A stretch of DNA of 64,000 nucleotides. Source: Melastoma dodecandrum. Taxonomy: Eukaryota > Streptophyta > Magnoliopsida > Myrtales > Melastomataceae. Each line of letters starts with the position of its first letter. The stretch's first letter is position 1. Below are positions 33,420 through 45,400 of the stretch, one piece after another. Under the pieces are notes generated by a model. The model searched no databases, had not been told where the DNA came from, and saw only the letters and a program-made list of their open reading frames with translations. The stretch spans positions 1,986,501 to 2,050,500 of the forward strand of contig JARUPY010000534.1 in the NCBI GenBank assembly GCA_029817715.1, read 5' to 3'. A program made the translations under genes and the position numbers.

Positions 33420-35011
33420 CTAGATGGAGGCGGGAAGAAAGTGCAATCAACTGGACTCTGGGTTGGAAATTTGTAGAGGCCTCGATCCATCTGCCCCCAG
33501 ATGAGAAGCTGATGTGTTGCCTTGTCCTTGACAAAACAAACATCAGAGTGAAATTCAACATAGACATTGTTATCTCGACAGAGTTTAGAAATACTAATGA
33601 GATTCTGGGAGAGACTTGGAGTGTGAAGAACATGAAGTAGATGAAGATGACCCACTCCTGTTAATAGAGATCTATCACCAGTATGAACAATATCTACATG
33701 TGCACCATTGCCAATAGTAACAGAAGAATTACCCAAGTAAGGAGAAAGGTTATGGAGACCTGTAGTAGAAGGGGTCACGTGATGTGTGGCTCCGGAATCA
33801 ATGAGCCACTCATCTTCAGTAGGTGCTGTTGGGTTTTGGGATGTCATGGATATATGAGTCTGAGGTGGAGGAAATGGCTCACCAGGCCTCGAGAGTTGGT
33901 AGGAGGAGAATGACTGAGGAGAAGAGGTACGGGGATGTGGTGGGTGAGGAGAAAAGGCAGTATAGTGAGTTTCTGGGGCTGGTGGGTAATAGGTTGCAGA
34001 GGCCGTTTGAGGTGGAAAGGAAGTGTTCAGTCGATGATAACAGTCAATTGCGGTATGTCCCAGCTTGAAGCAAATTTGGCAGCGTGGTTTGGGTTTAAGG
34101 AAGGGTCTGGAAGTGCCCTTTGGAGATGTTTCAGGGGAATGGAAGGGAGGTCTGCCCAGTAAACCAGGTTGAGTATATGTAGGGGTATGGGTAAAAGGAC
34201 GTGGAGGTTTATAATAGGTCTGTGGAGGTCGGGGAAAAACTGGTCGAGGGACCACCTGAGGCTTCACAACACCAGAATACAAGGAAGAGAGATGTACCTG
34301 AGGCAAGGAGCTGTCCAACACCTGTCTTCTTTCCAGGCGCAGGTCAAAATTCAACAGGAGGCTTTGAACATCCTCTACAGAGGGCTCGTCGGACCGACTG
34401 TAAATTGACGTGACAACAGCATCGTACTCCACTGGTAAACCTTCAAGCATATACCACAGATAATCCCTTTGTCGAACAGGTTCTCCCACAGCGCTTAGTT
34501 GCTCAGACAGGTTTTTCAGAGTATTAAGATATTGTTGCATAGTCTGACCCTCCTTCCGCAACTGTTGCATTTGTATTCGGAGGTTCATGATTCTGGAGGG
34601 GGAGACAGACTCATATCTGCTTCTCAGCGTATCCCAAACCTCGCTGGAAGTTTTACAGCCCACCACTAAGCTCAGAGATTCCGAGGAAAGGGCCGAAAAG
34701 AGTAGGCTCATCACAGCTTTGTCGGTCCGTTGCCACAGCTTATAATCTGGGCTAACAAGAAGGCACTCCGCATCTAGAAAGCGAGGTGGGACCGTCGTCT
34801 GGCCAAACACAAAATCCTCGAGACCTGCTGCAACCATGGCAGCCAACACTTGTCCCTTCCACACTAAATAGTTTTTGTCATCCAACTTCACCAGGGAGGC
34901 GAAAACACTGGTGGGAATCTGCAGTTGCTGCAGATTTGTTGAAGCAATGTGACCAGAAAGTCCAGATTCTGGGGTAGCTGGAACTGCAGAGGAAGGAAAC
35001 TGTTCTGTCAT
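33332..35011 (-). CDS. Copia gag-protease open frame, truncated by frameshift
   Basis: This 559-codon frame starts with MTEQFPSSAV and includes a UBN2-type gag core (about 34300-34900, KNYLVWKGQV and SEVWDTLRSRYESVS), a CCHC knuckle CQICFKLGHTAIDC (about 34040-34080) and protease WLIDSGATHHVT (about 33770-33810). After the pre-integrase region at about 33420 the frame runs out of register into about 30 meaningless codons, so a one-base indel separates it from pol. Confidence 0.85.
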   Translation of the reverse strand: MTEQFPSSAVPATPESGLSGHIASTNLQQLQIPTSVFASLVKLDDKNYLVWKGQVLAAMVAAGLEDFVFGQTTVPPRFLDAECLLVSPDYKLWQRTDKAVMSLLFSALSSESLSLVVGCKTSSEVWDTLRSRYESVSPSRIMNLRIQMQQLRKEGQTMQQYLNTLKNLSEQLSAVGEPVRQRDYLWYMLEGLPVEYDAVVTSIYSRSDEPSVEDVQSLLLNFDLRLERRQVLDSSLPQVHLSSLYSGVVKPQVVPRPVFPRPPQTYYKPPRPFTHTPTYTQPGLLGRPPFHSPETSPKGTSRPFLKPKPRCQICFKLGHTAIDCYHRLNTSFPPQTASATYYPPAPETHYTAFSPHPPHPRTSSPQSFSSYQLSRPGEPFPPPQTHISMTSQNPTAPTEDEWLIDSGATHHVTPSTTGLHNLSPYLGNSSVTIGNGAHVDIVHTGDRSLLTGVGHLHLLHVLHTPSLSQNLISISKLCRDNNVYVEFHSDVCFVKDKATHQLLIWGQMDRGLYKFPTQSPVDCTFFPPPSRSYSSQSLHHILHHLHQLSRPWLQPSHLL

Positions 35012-35040
35012 CTTGATGTCTTAGCTTCAAGCCTTTACAA

Positions 35041-35052
35041 GCTCTGATACCA
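35041..35052 (-). other. Copia primer binding site (initiator tRNA-Met)
   Basis: The plus strand reads gctctgatacca and is followed directly by the LTR TG; its complement is the standard 12-nt PBS for initiator tRNA-Met. Confidence 0.92.
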
Positions 35053-35399
35053 TGAAGAAGTTGAAATCAAGGAGGGAATGAGAAGGGAAGAACGAGAAGA
35101 CGAAGAGAGGCTACAGCAGTAAGAAGAAGAAAAGGCAGGAAGAAGAAGAAGGAGCAGAGGAAATCGAGAGAGGAAGAAGACGGTGCAGAAAATTTCTGTT
35201 GTAACCAAAATTTTCTGACAATTGTGCGTGTCGACTACACAGCCCTCTTAACAAACTCTACCCCCTCCGAAATTACAAATAACACCTCACAACTACAACT
35301 CGACAACACCATTCCTTCTCAGTTATCCGTTGGATCTTCCGTTTGTTATCTGATGGGCTCTACGAGTTGACTGGGCTGGGCTCTTATTATAGTCTTACA
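35053..35399 (-). repeat. 5' LTR of Copia element
   Basis: 347 bp, TG...CA, followed by the target duplication taaac at 35400-35404. Confidence 0.93.
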
Positions 35400-36219
35400 T
35401 AAACGAGCCACCTCAAGGGGAGATAATTTGTTTCCTAACAGCAAATTTGTCACAAAAGGGACACAGTTTCTTCAGCACAAATTATAAGAATCCACAGAGG
35501 GCAGAGATCCTGTGCTTGCCATTTGAAGGAATATAAGACCAGTGCTGTAGATATTGAACCTATCTGGCAAGTTCAACTGGTTTGAAATTGAACAACCAGA
35601 TCTAATTAGACTTTGATGGAGTGGAAACTTAATGCATGAAGCAGAATCACAGTTTCTCAATTCAAAGTTACATTGATACCTGCCAGAGTACAGGGGAAAG
35701 TGCAGCTGTCACTGGAGCTTATGGGGTGTGCGTGCTCATGATGTATTATTGTTCGGGAGCAGCATATCTAGCTAAGAGAAATTGGAAAAATTTGAGAATT
35801 ATCTCAAGAGAAGGAAACACAAAAGTAGATTGTTATAGAAAGTATTCCTGTTATTGTAATGACAAACCAGACATCTAGATGCCAAACCATGCGTAACACT
35901 GGATACATGACAACTACTTTAGTTCCCTAACAAAGATATCAAAGGCCAAAACGGGAACTCCTTTGGGGATGTAATCGATACCCGCTCGAAGATCTGCAGC
36001 AGCACCGTGATCAATTATCTTGAATGTTCGAAAACCTGTGCAAGATTTATGAAATGACACAACAAATTATGATGCCTCGGCAATGTATTACACATCTTAA
36101 CGAAGACACCTTCCTACTATACCTTCAGAGAAAGTAACATTTTGTGGCTTCATATCTCGGTGGACAATGGCGGTTGAATGAAGGCCATCAAGGGCAAAGA
36201 GAATCTGCCTCATAATTGT

Positions 36220-38488
36220 CTGGATTCAATCTTTGGAGTCCAGAGTTTATCCCACAGTCCCAGAATGATGGCTGCCCTCAGTTTGTTTCTAATAAATTTT
36301 TTATGTTCTGTCATTTTTTCTTATTTAGGAGTACGAAATTTATTTAGTATTCTTCCTCCCCATAAAGAAAGACTTCCCTCATTTAGGTGGATGTTGCTTG
36401 TGCGTTGCCATAATTTTGCACTTGGTGTCATGCGTCGTGTCGTTAGGCGGGCAGACATATCTTAGTCACATTCAAATCACTGATATCAGAAATTGGAGTA
36501 ATGGAAATACCTACTCAGTTGATCGACCGTGAAAGTGGATATCCATGGCGGGGAATCTATCATTCGCCTGTTATAGGTTGATCATAGCTGTATTTGCTAT
36601 GCATTGATTTGTCCGCTAAAAGACCAAAACAAGGCCGTTTGCTGCAACTTTCAAACTACAGCCCTTGGTGAAGTGGCATCGCGCGAGGCCATCAATTTTG
36701 ACAACTTGTAACCTCAAGGTCATCGTAACACGCACAAACGCACTCGGTTAGGATTTTTCTCCAAAGGATGGGAAGCTTGCGAGAGGGACAGAATGTCATC
36801 CTCATCTCCCCAAAACGGTACGGGAATTCATTGTCCCACAGCAGTCAGACAAAGATTGTCGCTTAGGACATATATCATTCCTCAAGCTGTCCTCGATTCT
36901 ACATTGATGGCGGACGGCACCCAACATGTAAAAATGCGAGCCTTTTCGTCAAGTGGTCCATTGGGTGTTCCTGTTCAATGGATGTTGTTACTCATGTCAC
37001 AACAGCTGCTTTTCCTCCTAGAAAAAACATCGGGCTGCGTGGGTGGTTTTTTGCCTCTAGTTGTGTAATGAAATTGTGACATTGTCCGGTTCGGTCCATC
37101 CCTTTTCGCCAAGATATATGGACATTCTTGGGGTACAGAGAGTAGGCCAGCCCAATTGTCCATAGCTCTTTATCGAACATTGATTGGCTGATGGGGGTAT
37201 TTTTAGGTGGTGGAGCGATGATGGAATCAGATTTCTGGGAAGGTTCGGTTTTCTCGTTTCATTTTCTTTCGCAACCCCTAAACGCTTCATAATACCATGT
37301 ATGCATGCATATTTAGATGCTAGTCTCACTGTCTCCGTACGTTTCTCCTGTCCCTCGCGTCGATCTCTTGTCAGACTCGTAAGTTTAAAGGACCCAAAAA
37401 GGGGCACAGCCTTTGGTCGACAAGGCTCTCACAAAAGTCAACAAGGCAAACAGCGTGGAAAGCGTCAACCAAGAGGTTTGCCAGCTTATGATTCTTTTGA
37501 CCCGTTCTTCCTCATCTAGCCTCAGATTTATTGTGCTCATGTGAGCCTTGTCAGGGGTGGTTCTCGCAATTTGCAATCGTGTCGGGAAGTACTGAAGATT
37601 GAGTATAGAGTGTATGTGTGTGTGCGCATGGGAATCGGTCCAAGATTCGAAATACGACCCCCCCCCCCCCCCTCCCCACACACACACAAACACACTCACA
37701 CACATTACATTAATCATCAAGTATTGTAATGAATTCAACCCTCACCTGCATCCGCTGCCATTTTCACACGTCCCGGTCAACTCTAAACACTAGACATCTT
37801 TAGCTTCATTATTTCTATTCCGTCTCCCTCTTAGATGATATTGCAAAGTTTTTGGAGGGAGGCCACGTCGTCCTACTCTGCTGCAACTTGACATTCCTAC
37901 CCACATCAAAACACAAAAAAAAAAACTAATTATTAAGTTTGATTTCGACTCCCCCTGCACCGTTTGAGTCAAATAATATTCCCCATTTTTAAATAAAATA
38001 AATGATGACAACACAGAGGTTTGACAAAATTAAGGGCAAAGATAGTTTGCATTTGATCGGATGCTTTCTGCCCTAATAAAAAAAAGGCATGAAACACGGC
38101 CTCCCCCTTCTTCTTATAATTTATATTAATCATTTGGTCTTATCATTTCATTGGACTACCAATTAAAAAAAAAAAAGAAAACCATTAAACAATAACGTGA
38201 TTTCTTTCTAATCGTTCCATTAAAACCAGATTTAATCATTTTTTTTCTTTACTCACTTCAAGCGTTCACGGGATTTTCTTGACACCCCAAGAAAAGATTT
38301 TACATTTTGTTGGCATAACGCAGTTAGATTGATGTAAATGTAATGGAACTAAAGCTATCCTCCTTTCTATTCTTTATTTTATTTCAATATATGCAAACGG
38401 GGCCAAGAACTTCTCATTCGTTGATTTCAACGATGCCAAAAACCGCGTGAGGAAATGGGGGTGGAGGGGTTTATAAGTTATGGAATCA

Positions 38489-38523
<35 letters not shown>

Positions 38524-41305
38524 TGAGGTAGGGATGTAGTTAAATTGTTTCTTTGTTGTTGACTTCATTGACCTCGAGTTGCTCCAAGCCAATAGTCGCC
38601 CACATGAGTTCTAGTATGTGTGGTGCTGTGCGGGTGTTGGGTGAAGCATTTGTTGTATTCTATCTAAGCCAAACTTGGCCTAATAATATTTGACTCGGTA
38701 AAATCGGGAACATATTCTTTCCATGCTTGGCGTCTAATGCTTGCGGCCATGTCGGCAACATTTTTATTCTCCCCTCTCCTCCCACAACAACATTTCTTTT
38801 GACGGGAGTCAAGCAGCGATCAGAATCCCAAAATGAAAATCCCTTTCCTTTATTTTCCTTTTACTTTTCGTCATCTCCCTCTCTTCGATCATTATAATAC
38901 AATCGATTTAAAAAAAAAGGGAATATATTTAAAAGAAGTTTCCATCAAAACCCTCTTTTTGTTTTACTGTTCTTGGTTATGGTCAAAGTAAACTTGAGTA
39001 AAGGGATTCAAATATGTCAATTCAGGAGTTGCTTTGCTTTGCTAATTATTTCGCTTTACTCTTTTTTCCAAAATAATCAATCAATGTCTATAGTTAAACA
39101 ATCATTTATTTGTTTGATCAGACACTCTTTTTTATATTACTTTAATGGGACTTCCCTTGGGCGGAGATTGAAAACACATGTTTTGTCACTGTTCTGACGA
39201 GCACGAGCTGATCAATGCGGCAAGTTGATTAATTAATTGACCTTAGTGTTTCTCTCTTTTGGTAAGGCTGTTAGGAAGATTCCCGTAAAAGAAAACGCGT
39301 TGAAGGGGAGGGGGTAATTGTGGCTTAGGGGGTTCGCTGCGACATCGGTGGCTCGTCACGTTAAACGAAGTTAACCTACGGCAGAAAGCGTTAGACGTCC
39401 GTTGGCTACGACTTCCTGATTGTCGTGATCTTTAACGAGCTAACAAATATTTCGAACGCTCATTGAGTCCGTATGCTATCATCTCCGGGGCTACATATTC
39501 TTCGGCGTTCAACACGGTCAGTCCTGTTCTTATTTTTCTGCTAGTCAAGCGAATGTTGGCAATGGGAATGTGAACGCAGGAAAACGGAGGAGCTGTGCCC
39601 GCTATCCAAGTCACAATACCCTCCCCCCCACACAAGAGATGAGACTTTACGCGATCTAAAATGTCACATCCTTTACCTACCATCCGCGAGAGATTAACTA
39701 TGTTAAAAAGTGGTATACAATGATATCGACGACCCTATACAAAATAAGAAAAGACAAGGTGTGCCGTATCTAATAAAATCCAAGACAATAATCAATCAAG
39801 CGTGTTGGTTCTCATCCCTTTTTTCTTCTCTCTTTGGGAGATCACATCGTCCCCTTCCCTTAAACTAATCAACAATTCGGTCATTGGCCAGCAACAAACC
39901 GTTTATCACGTTAGGGATTAGTAATTGGTGGAGGGTGTGCTGTGGGGAGAGTATGGAGTGGCCTCATGTCACGGTGACCTAATGAATGCCCCACTAATTC
40001 CACGAATCCTGATGGGGGGAGGAAAGCGGGTTTGCCTGTAACGATAACGTTGTTAAATGCTGGTAGGAGCCGCACGACATACACGTGACTAAGTACTACG
40101 CACCAATGAATGAGCGAAATCAATCCTACCCCCCTCCATCTCAGCATTCCAATGACTGGCCGGAATTTCAAACCACAAGGCCAAAAAAAAAAAGAAACGG
40201 TCCAGATAATGATTGAGATAATGATTTAAAGTGGAAGAAGCTTGCCGAGATCTTTAAAGGGATGGGCATGACACAATTGGCATGCCCTCCCCCCTTTTTC
40301 AATGTTCTCTTTTAAAAATCGAGAGACTTGGGTTGGGCGGGGGGGGTTTATGAACGAGCAGGTGTTAAAAGTGGCGTAGGTTTTGGTCTGCATAAGATAA
40401 GATGCGAATAATGATAATAATTTTGTTATAGCATGTTTCGATATCCTCAATTAGCTTACCGTATCATCAATCGACACGGGATTTTGCGGCCCCTCTCGCT
40501 CTATTGTTTTTTTTTTATTAAGAGATATTATGAGCGTGACGTGACGCACTTTTTCTTGGTTTGACACAAATCGGGGTGCATCGAACGTGGTTGGAAATCC
40601 CCGACTTTATTTGCGCCTTACATTCCCACCCCACCCCAAAAGAAAAAAGGAAAGGGGAAGAGATCGCTTTTTTGAGCATCATCTGAATGATTTTATTCAT
40701 GAGCGTGTCGTGTGACCCTTCTCCTCATCGACTCATTCAAACCCCAAATATCGATTCGTCTCCTGTTGTTTTACGACGCTAACACGAATGGCAGAGAGAT
40801 GTCGGTGCGTAATCGTTTTAGCATACGCATGGAGTTGACCTTCCTCTTCTGGGGTCATAGTTTTTTAGTCGGGGAGTGATGAAACGCCTCGCGACATTCA
40901 TTGTCCCCCTGATGAGGTTTTCGGACATGGAAAAGATGACGAAACGAGATAAGAGAGGAGAGGGGGGGGATGTCCCGTGTGCTTTTGAGAATAAAATAAA
41001 ATGAAAAAGGGGGGCATCATGGCCATGCTGCCACTAGGGTGGATGATGACAGGTGACGACGCGTTATTCGGAGACTAAGTAGGGAGGGGAGTCTCTATTA
41101 AGCCCTCAGTTCCTCCTCTCCCACTGTCAACTTGCACTTTTGTCCCAAAAAGAAGAAGCTTCCTGGTACCTTTACCCCTTACCCTCCTCCTCGTCTACTT
41201 ATTTTTACTTCGTTATCTTCTTCCCTTTAAACTATTTCACAACTCCTACACCTCTAATTAATTTATTAATGCTTCCCACCAGCAATAACATAAAGCCCCT
41301 TCCCT
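36220..41305. other. Intergenic DNA with microsatellites
   Basis: No ORF here matches a family I know. It holds a run of about 15 C followed by a CA-rich tract (37658-37710), a (TG)n(AG)n microsatellite (38488-38523) and several A- or T-runs (37916, 38166, 40507). The last ~1 kb is presumably the upstream regulatory region of the TEM/RAV gene. Confidence 0.6.
38488..38523. repeat. (TG)n-(AG)n compound microsatellite
   Basis: A TG run passes directly into an AG run, a compound dinucleotide repeat likely to vary in length. Confidence 0.9.
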
Positions 41306-41315
41306 TATATATAAA
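41306..41315 (+). promoter_or_regulatory. TATA box of the TEM/RAV gene
   Basis: tatatataaa lies about 90 bp before the ATG at 41407. It sits downstream of an in-frame ATG at 41140, arguing that the 41140 start is not used. Confidence 0.75.
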
Positions 41316-41406
41316 GGCCCCAAGCGCCCGCAATCACCACTATTCTTATCCCTTCTGCAAATTCCACAAAACTCCTACAGAATCTCCCCAAGCAAAAGGA
41401 AAGGAA

Positions 41407-42402
41407 ATGGAGATTAGCTCTACCAACGAGAGCACGACGACCGACGCCATCTCCATCTCCCCCACCAACCCTAATCAGCAATCTGATTATGGCGTCGAGG
41501 CAGAGTCCCGCAAGCTCCCTTCCTCCAAGTACAAGGGGGTCGTCCCTCAGCCCAACGGCCGCTGGGGCGCCCAGATTTACGAGAAGCACCAGCGCGTCTG
41601 GCTCGGCACCTTTAATGATGAGAACGAGGCTGCCCTATCCTATGACGTTGCCGCCCGAAGGTTCCGAGGCCGCGATGCTGTCACAAACTTCAACCCCAGG
41701 AAGGAGGCCAACCATGCCCTGGAGCTGGCTTTCCTCGAGTCGCATTCCAAGGCGGAGATCGTCGACATGCTGAGGAAGCACACGTACCGTGATGAGCTCG
41801 GGCAGAGCTTGAGGAGCTTCCGATCCTCCGGCTGCGATGGGGAACATTGCGCCTCGCTCCAGCAGGGCAGGGGACAGGGTGAGCGAGAGCAGCTGTTCGA
41901 GAAGGCGGTGACACCGAGCGACGTGGGGAAGCTCAACCGCCTCGTGATACCAAAGCAGCACGCGGAGAAGCACTTCCCGCTGAAGGGAGGCACGACAGCC
42001 TCCACGAAGGGGATACTGCTCAACTTTGAGGACCACAGGGGCAAGGTCTGGAGGTTCCGCTACTCCTACTGGAACAGTAGCCAGAGTTACGTGCTCACAA
42101 AGGGGTGGAGCCGGTTCGTCAAGGAGAAGAGCCTGAAGGCCGGAGACACAGTCTGCTTCCAGAGGTCACCCGGGCCGGAGAAGCAACTTTACATCGATTT
42201 CAGGGCGAGGAACAAGGCAGTCCCGCAGCCGGTTCAAATGGTGAGGCTATTCGGAGTCAACATATCGAAAGTAGCCCCCGCCAGCGTAACGGGGATGGAA
42301 GTGGTGGCAGTCGGCGGGTGCAGCGGGAGGAAGAGGATGAGGGAGGTGGACTCATTGTCTTTCGAATGTAGTAAGAAGCAGATGGTTGTCGGAGCCTTGT
42401 AG
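41407..42402 (+). CDS. TEM1: TEM/RAV AP2-B3 transcriptional repressor
   Basis: The protein has 331 residues and no intron, as usual for RAV genes. The AP2/ERF domain (~41-96) has [20 protein letters not shown] and [10 protein letters not shown]. The B3 domain (~163-268) has [20 protein letters not shown] and [22 protein letters not shown]3 repression motif RLFGVNI lies at 280-286, and the C-terminal CSKKQ resembles TEMPRANILLO proteins. AP2 binds CAACA and B3 binds CACCTG-type elements; TEM proteins repress FT and gibberellin genes in the nucleus and delay flowering. I chose the ATG at 41407 because the protein then begins as RAV proteins do and because the TATA box at 41306 lies between it and the earlier in-frame ATG at 41140. 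Assignment to TEM1 rather than another RAV paralogue is by overall resemblance. Confidence 0.9.
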   Translation: MEISSTNESTTTDAISISPTNPNQQSDYGVEAESRKLPSSKYKGVVPQPNGRWGAQIYEKHQRVWLGTFNDENEAALSYDVAARRFRGRDAVTNFNPRKEANHALELAFLESHSKAEIVDMLRKHTYRDELGQSLRSFRSSGCDGEHCASLQQGRGQGEREQLFEKAVTPSDVGKLNRLVIPKQHAEKHFPLKGGTTASTKGILLNFEDHRGKVWRFRYSYWNSSQSYVLTKGWSRFVKEKSLKAGDTVCFQRSPGPEKQLYIDFRARNKAVPQPVQMVRLFGVNISKVAPASVTGMEVVAVGGCSGRKRMREVDSLSFECSKKQMVVGAL

Positions 42403-45400
42403 TAGTAGCTTTGGAATTATTGGCCTGCTTGTTTTTTGCTTAGGGGGAATGATCTGTACATTACCAGAACAGGGACAAGACATGTTCCTTTTTGTATTTG
42501 TATGGTAAGGAAACAGCCAAGTTGTCTTTCCCTCTTAATTTTTCCCAGGATTCCTAATGCTTTTCCCCTCTCTGATGTTTCTCTTAAAAGAGAAAATCAA
42601 AACGTGCTTGGCTTTGATGAGAAGCACGTCGCTTTCTCAGCTAACATTTCTAACATCTGGGGGGCGATGTCAGATGAAAGATACTCCCGGCCTATCGATG
42701 CTCCTACAAACAATGCCCGGAATATCTTCTGGCCGAGTTGCTGCCTGCTCTCCATGCGCCCGCAACCGCCAAGACGTGACCCGAAGGATGACGTGCCTAC
42801 TCGCGCTGGTCACTAAGGTGCAAAATGAAACCAAGGCTGCATGAAGAAACCGCCCGCGACGAAATATAAGGTTTTCCGACTTCAGCCGGACGAAGGCACT
42901 ACGGACAACTACGTGACTAACTGTCAACTCTCTCTGGGCTGCCTCAAAGGAATCATCCGATTGTTGTCCTACAAGATGTATCCATCCTCACATGTGGGAG
43001 GGATCAATAACATATAGTTGACCCCGTCGGTGTATGTAAATGAATGTGTATTTGGTGAAGTCAACCGTAAAACGCTTGCCATATTTCTATGGTATATTTT
43101 GTCAATCAACACAGCGGGAGGGGGAGTAGGCACTCAAAAGGTTATGTTATTGGGATAGTTGTGTAGATACACTCACTATTACTAATCGCCTCTTAAATAT
43201 TTTAGGCCGACATTTGTTTAAGAGTGAGCTTTGATTCTCATGAAACGCCACACAGAATGGTAGGATTGAATTACATTCGGCCTCAAGGAATGGGCCTCAT
43301 TGAGATTCCAAAGGCCCGGCCCGATATCTTGCTTCATTCGTTCCCAACCGACCGTTTATGTCGGGGTGATCTTAAACGTTGTTTAGAATTAAAAGTTTGG
43401 TCATGCGGCCATTTATTGCTGCTACCTTACCTCAGATATGGGAACTTTTTATTGGCTATATTTTCAAATTCATCTTATCCATGAGTCTAAAAAATAAGTA
43501 AAAAAGTAAAAAGATAGCAGGTTGGGAAAATGAAGAAGAAAACGTAGGAGATTTACATTTCCACCGCGGACTGAAACTGTGCCTATGGTGTTCCATGTTT
43601 GAAGATAATAGCCCGTCCTCCATCTACTATACTCATTCTGCTTGTTTACAGAGCCAATCCTCACATTGAGTAGCATAGAAACCGTGACTTGGCCTGACCA
43701 CTGGATGACCCTCAAGGCGGATGGCGTGTTGAAATTCGAGCATACCATCTCGATCACGAGGAGAGGCGCTGAAATTTTGACAAGTGCTGACTGTGGTATG
43801 GCCTCAAGAAGTCATCTACTGGTAAGCTGCTCTTTCCGGGGGCATGAACCTTATTTCAGCCTAACTAGCCACTACACCAAACTAATGAAGGGGGCTTTGT
43901 ACGAAAATACCGTTTGTTTAAAAAAAAAAATTACGAAATACATTTCCAACTTCGTAAAATATGATTTTAAAGTTAATTATATTTTTGTACAAAACTCAAC
44001 GGAGAGGTCCTATCACTATTTCAAATTTCAAAACCAATATATTATTTAATGATTGCATACTTCCACGTCCTCATAAAATGATTTTGATTGGGGGAGGACT
44101 TCCCTTTCAAGGCAAGCGTCAGGAAAAGCAAGCATCCCTTCTGTCTCTTTCATCTTCTTCGGTTAAGCCGCCATTTGAATAGGAAACGAAGACGAACTCA
44201 GGTCCGAACTCTTCAGCGTCCGAATTCTTCTAGCAGAGAGGCAACTCATCTTGAGTTAGGCTACCTTATGGAAGCGACAACCTTTGTAGGATGGCTCTCC
44301 CGTACTCGAATAATTGGGACGCCCAACCAACGTTGTTGGTGTTGGAATCATGAGAAATGATTGGTAGCTTCGCACGACCCCTTACCCTTCTTCCCATTCT
44401 CATCATCACTCAACAACTATGTTATGTGTATTTTTAATCTAAAAGAGATGGTTGCGATTGAATGTTTTTGTGATCCTCCCCTCTATACCTAATCAGGGAA
44501 TATGCCCCTCCCCTTTTCACGAGACTGTCGTGCTTTCCGGATAACAATGTCCATCCTAAAAATATGTAGTTCCATCCCTCTGAATGGACGCACTTTTTCA
44601 ATTATTTCTCTGTTTGCCTAAATTCGAATTCTAGCGAGGGGGGCACGGGGAGAACGGGACCCCCTTATTACTTCATGTTCCCGAAACTCCATGCGCTCTG
44701 GCATTAACTATTAATATTAAATATTCCCCTTGGACAAGGTGTTTCATGGGGAGATAGTGGTCGTTTATATGTACGTGACGTTATTCGTACACAACTTCAA
44801 ACATTTTTGTCATCCCACTGAACCCCGGAGCACATGATTATTACTTGAGTGAATAGCTCTCACACCAATTTGGGTAGCCAAAACTGTTGGTCCGTGCGTG
44901 AGCCCTCGAAAGCATGTTGAGCCGAATCTTATCTCGATTGAAAATTATTGAAAAATAAAGGGTCGTAGGGTTTACTCTCTAATTGTCGTCCTCGTTATCG
45001 GCCACAACTAGATAGCTGCACCCTTAAAGATATAGGAAATACAGGTAATATTCTCTCCCGTAGTCGGCATGAATATCACCCGATGTATCTCCCCAAAAGA
45101 TACATTCCCACTCCTTTCTTATATTTCTCCAGTGAATGAAATAATCTCCGACTCGGGTCGACAAATCCTAACACGAATGTTCCTCCGGACATTCGGTGAT
45201 CGATAGCATCATGGAGGGGATGGGAATGTGCACTGAATTATTCCCCCTCCCCCCCCCCCCCCCCCCCCCCCCAACCCTCGTTCGCCAACCCATTCTTACC
45301 TAATAACACTAAAAACATTGTAATGACAAGCCTCGAGACCTTTTGTCCGATCGATATCCTCCGAGCGTCTTACAATATTTTGGCGTACCACAAATTCCAA

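Larger units (their letters stand above)
30010..35399 (-). mobile_element. Complete Copia LTR retrotransposon, probably Ale/Retrofit type, disabled
   Basis: It has LTRs of 343 bp (30010-30352) and 347 bp (35053-35399), both bounded by TG...CA, and a perfect 5-bp target site duplication taaac at 30005-30009 and 35400-35404. The PBS, for initiator tRNA-Met, abuts the right LTR (35041-35052), and a polypurine tract abuts the left LTR. The LTRs differ by about six substitutions and four small indels by eye, so this insertion is older than the Ogre one. Coding capacity is interrupted by one frameshift between protease and integrase and one in-frame stop before the RNase H. The lineage call rests on RT and gag flavour and is tentative. 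Confidence 0.93.
29239..36219 (-). pseudogene. STN7: STN7-like thylakoid kinase pseudogene, split by a Copia element
   Basis: Pieces of a state-transition kinase lie in order on the minus strand. 36123-36219 encodes IMRQILFALDGLHST and HRDMKPQN, with acceptor and donor GT-AG in place. 35930-36035 encodes FKIIDHGAAADLRAGIDYIPK, where STN7 has an FKIIDLGAAADLR-type sequence. About 35490-35590 encodes NLPDRFNIYSTGLIFLQMA. 29239-29404 encodes FRTTQQNYGEAVNWIIRLM and FTEAQLQEL, the STN7 C-terminal region. The N-terminal transmembrane part and ATP-binding lobe are absent, the APE/activation segment is scrambled after YIPK, and exons are missing, so it cannot encode a kinase. The Copia element at 30010-35399 lies inside it. 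Intact STN7 phosphorylates LHCII in chloroplasts; this copy is a relic. Confidence 0.8.

Noticed and set aside
41140..41406. N-terminal extension of TEM/RAV from the ATG at 41140
   Set aside because: The TATA box at 41306 lies inside it, the extension is low-complexity Ser/Pro/Phe sequence, and RAV proteins start like the 41407 frame.
41635..42044. Minus-strand ORFs opposite TEM/RAV
   Set aside because: Shadow frames of a GC-rich real coding region.
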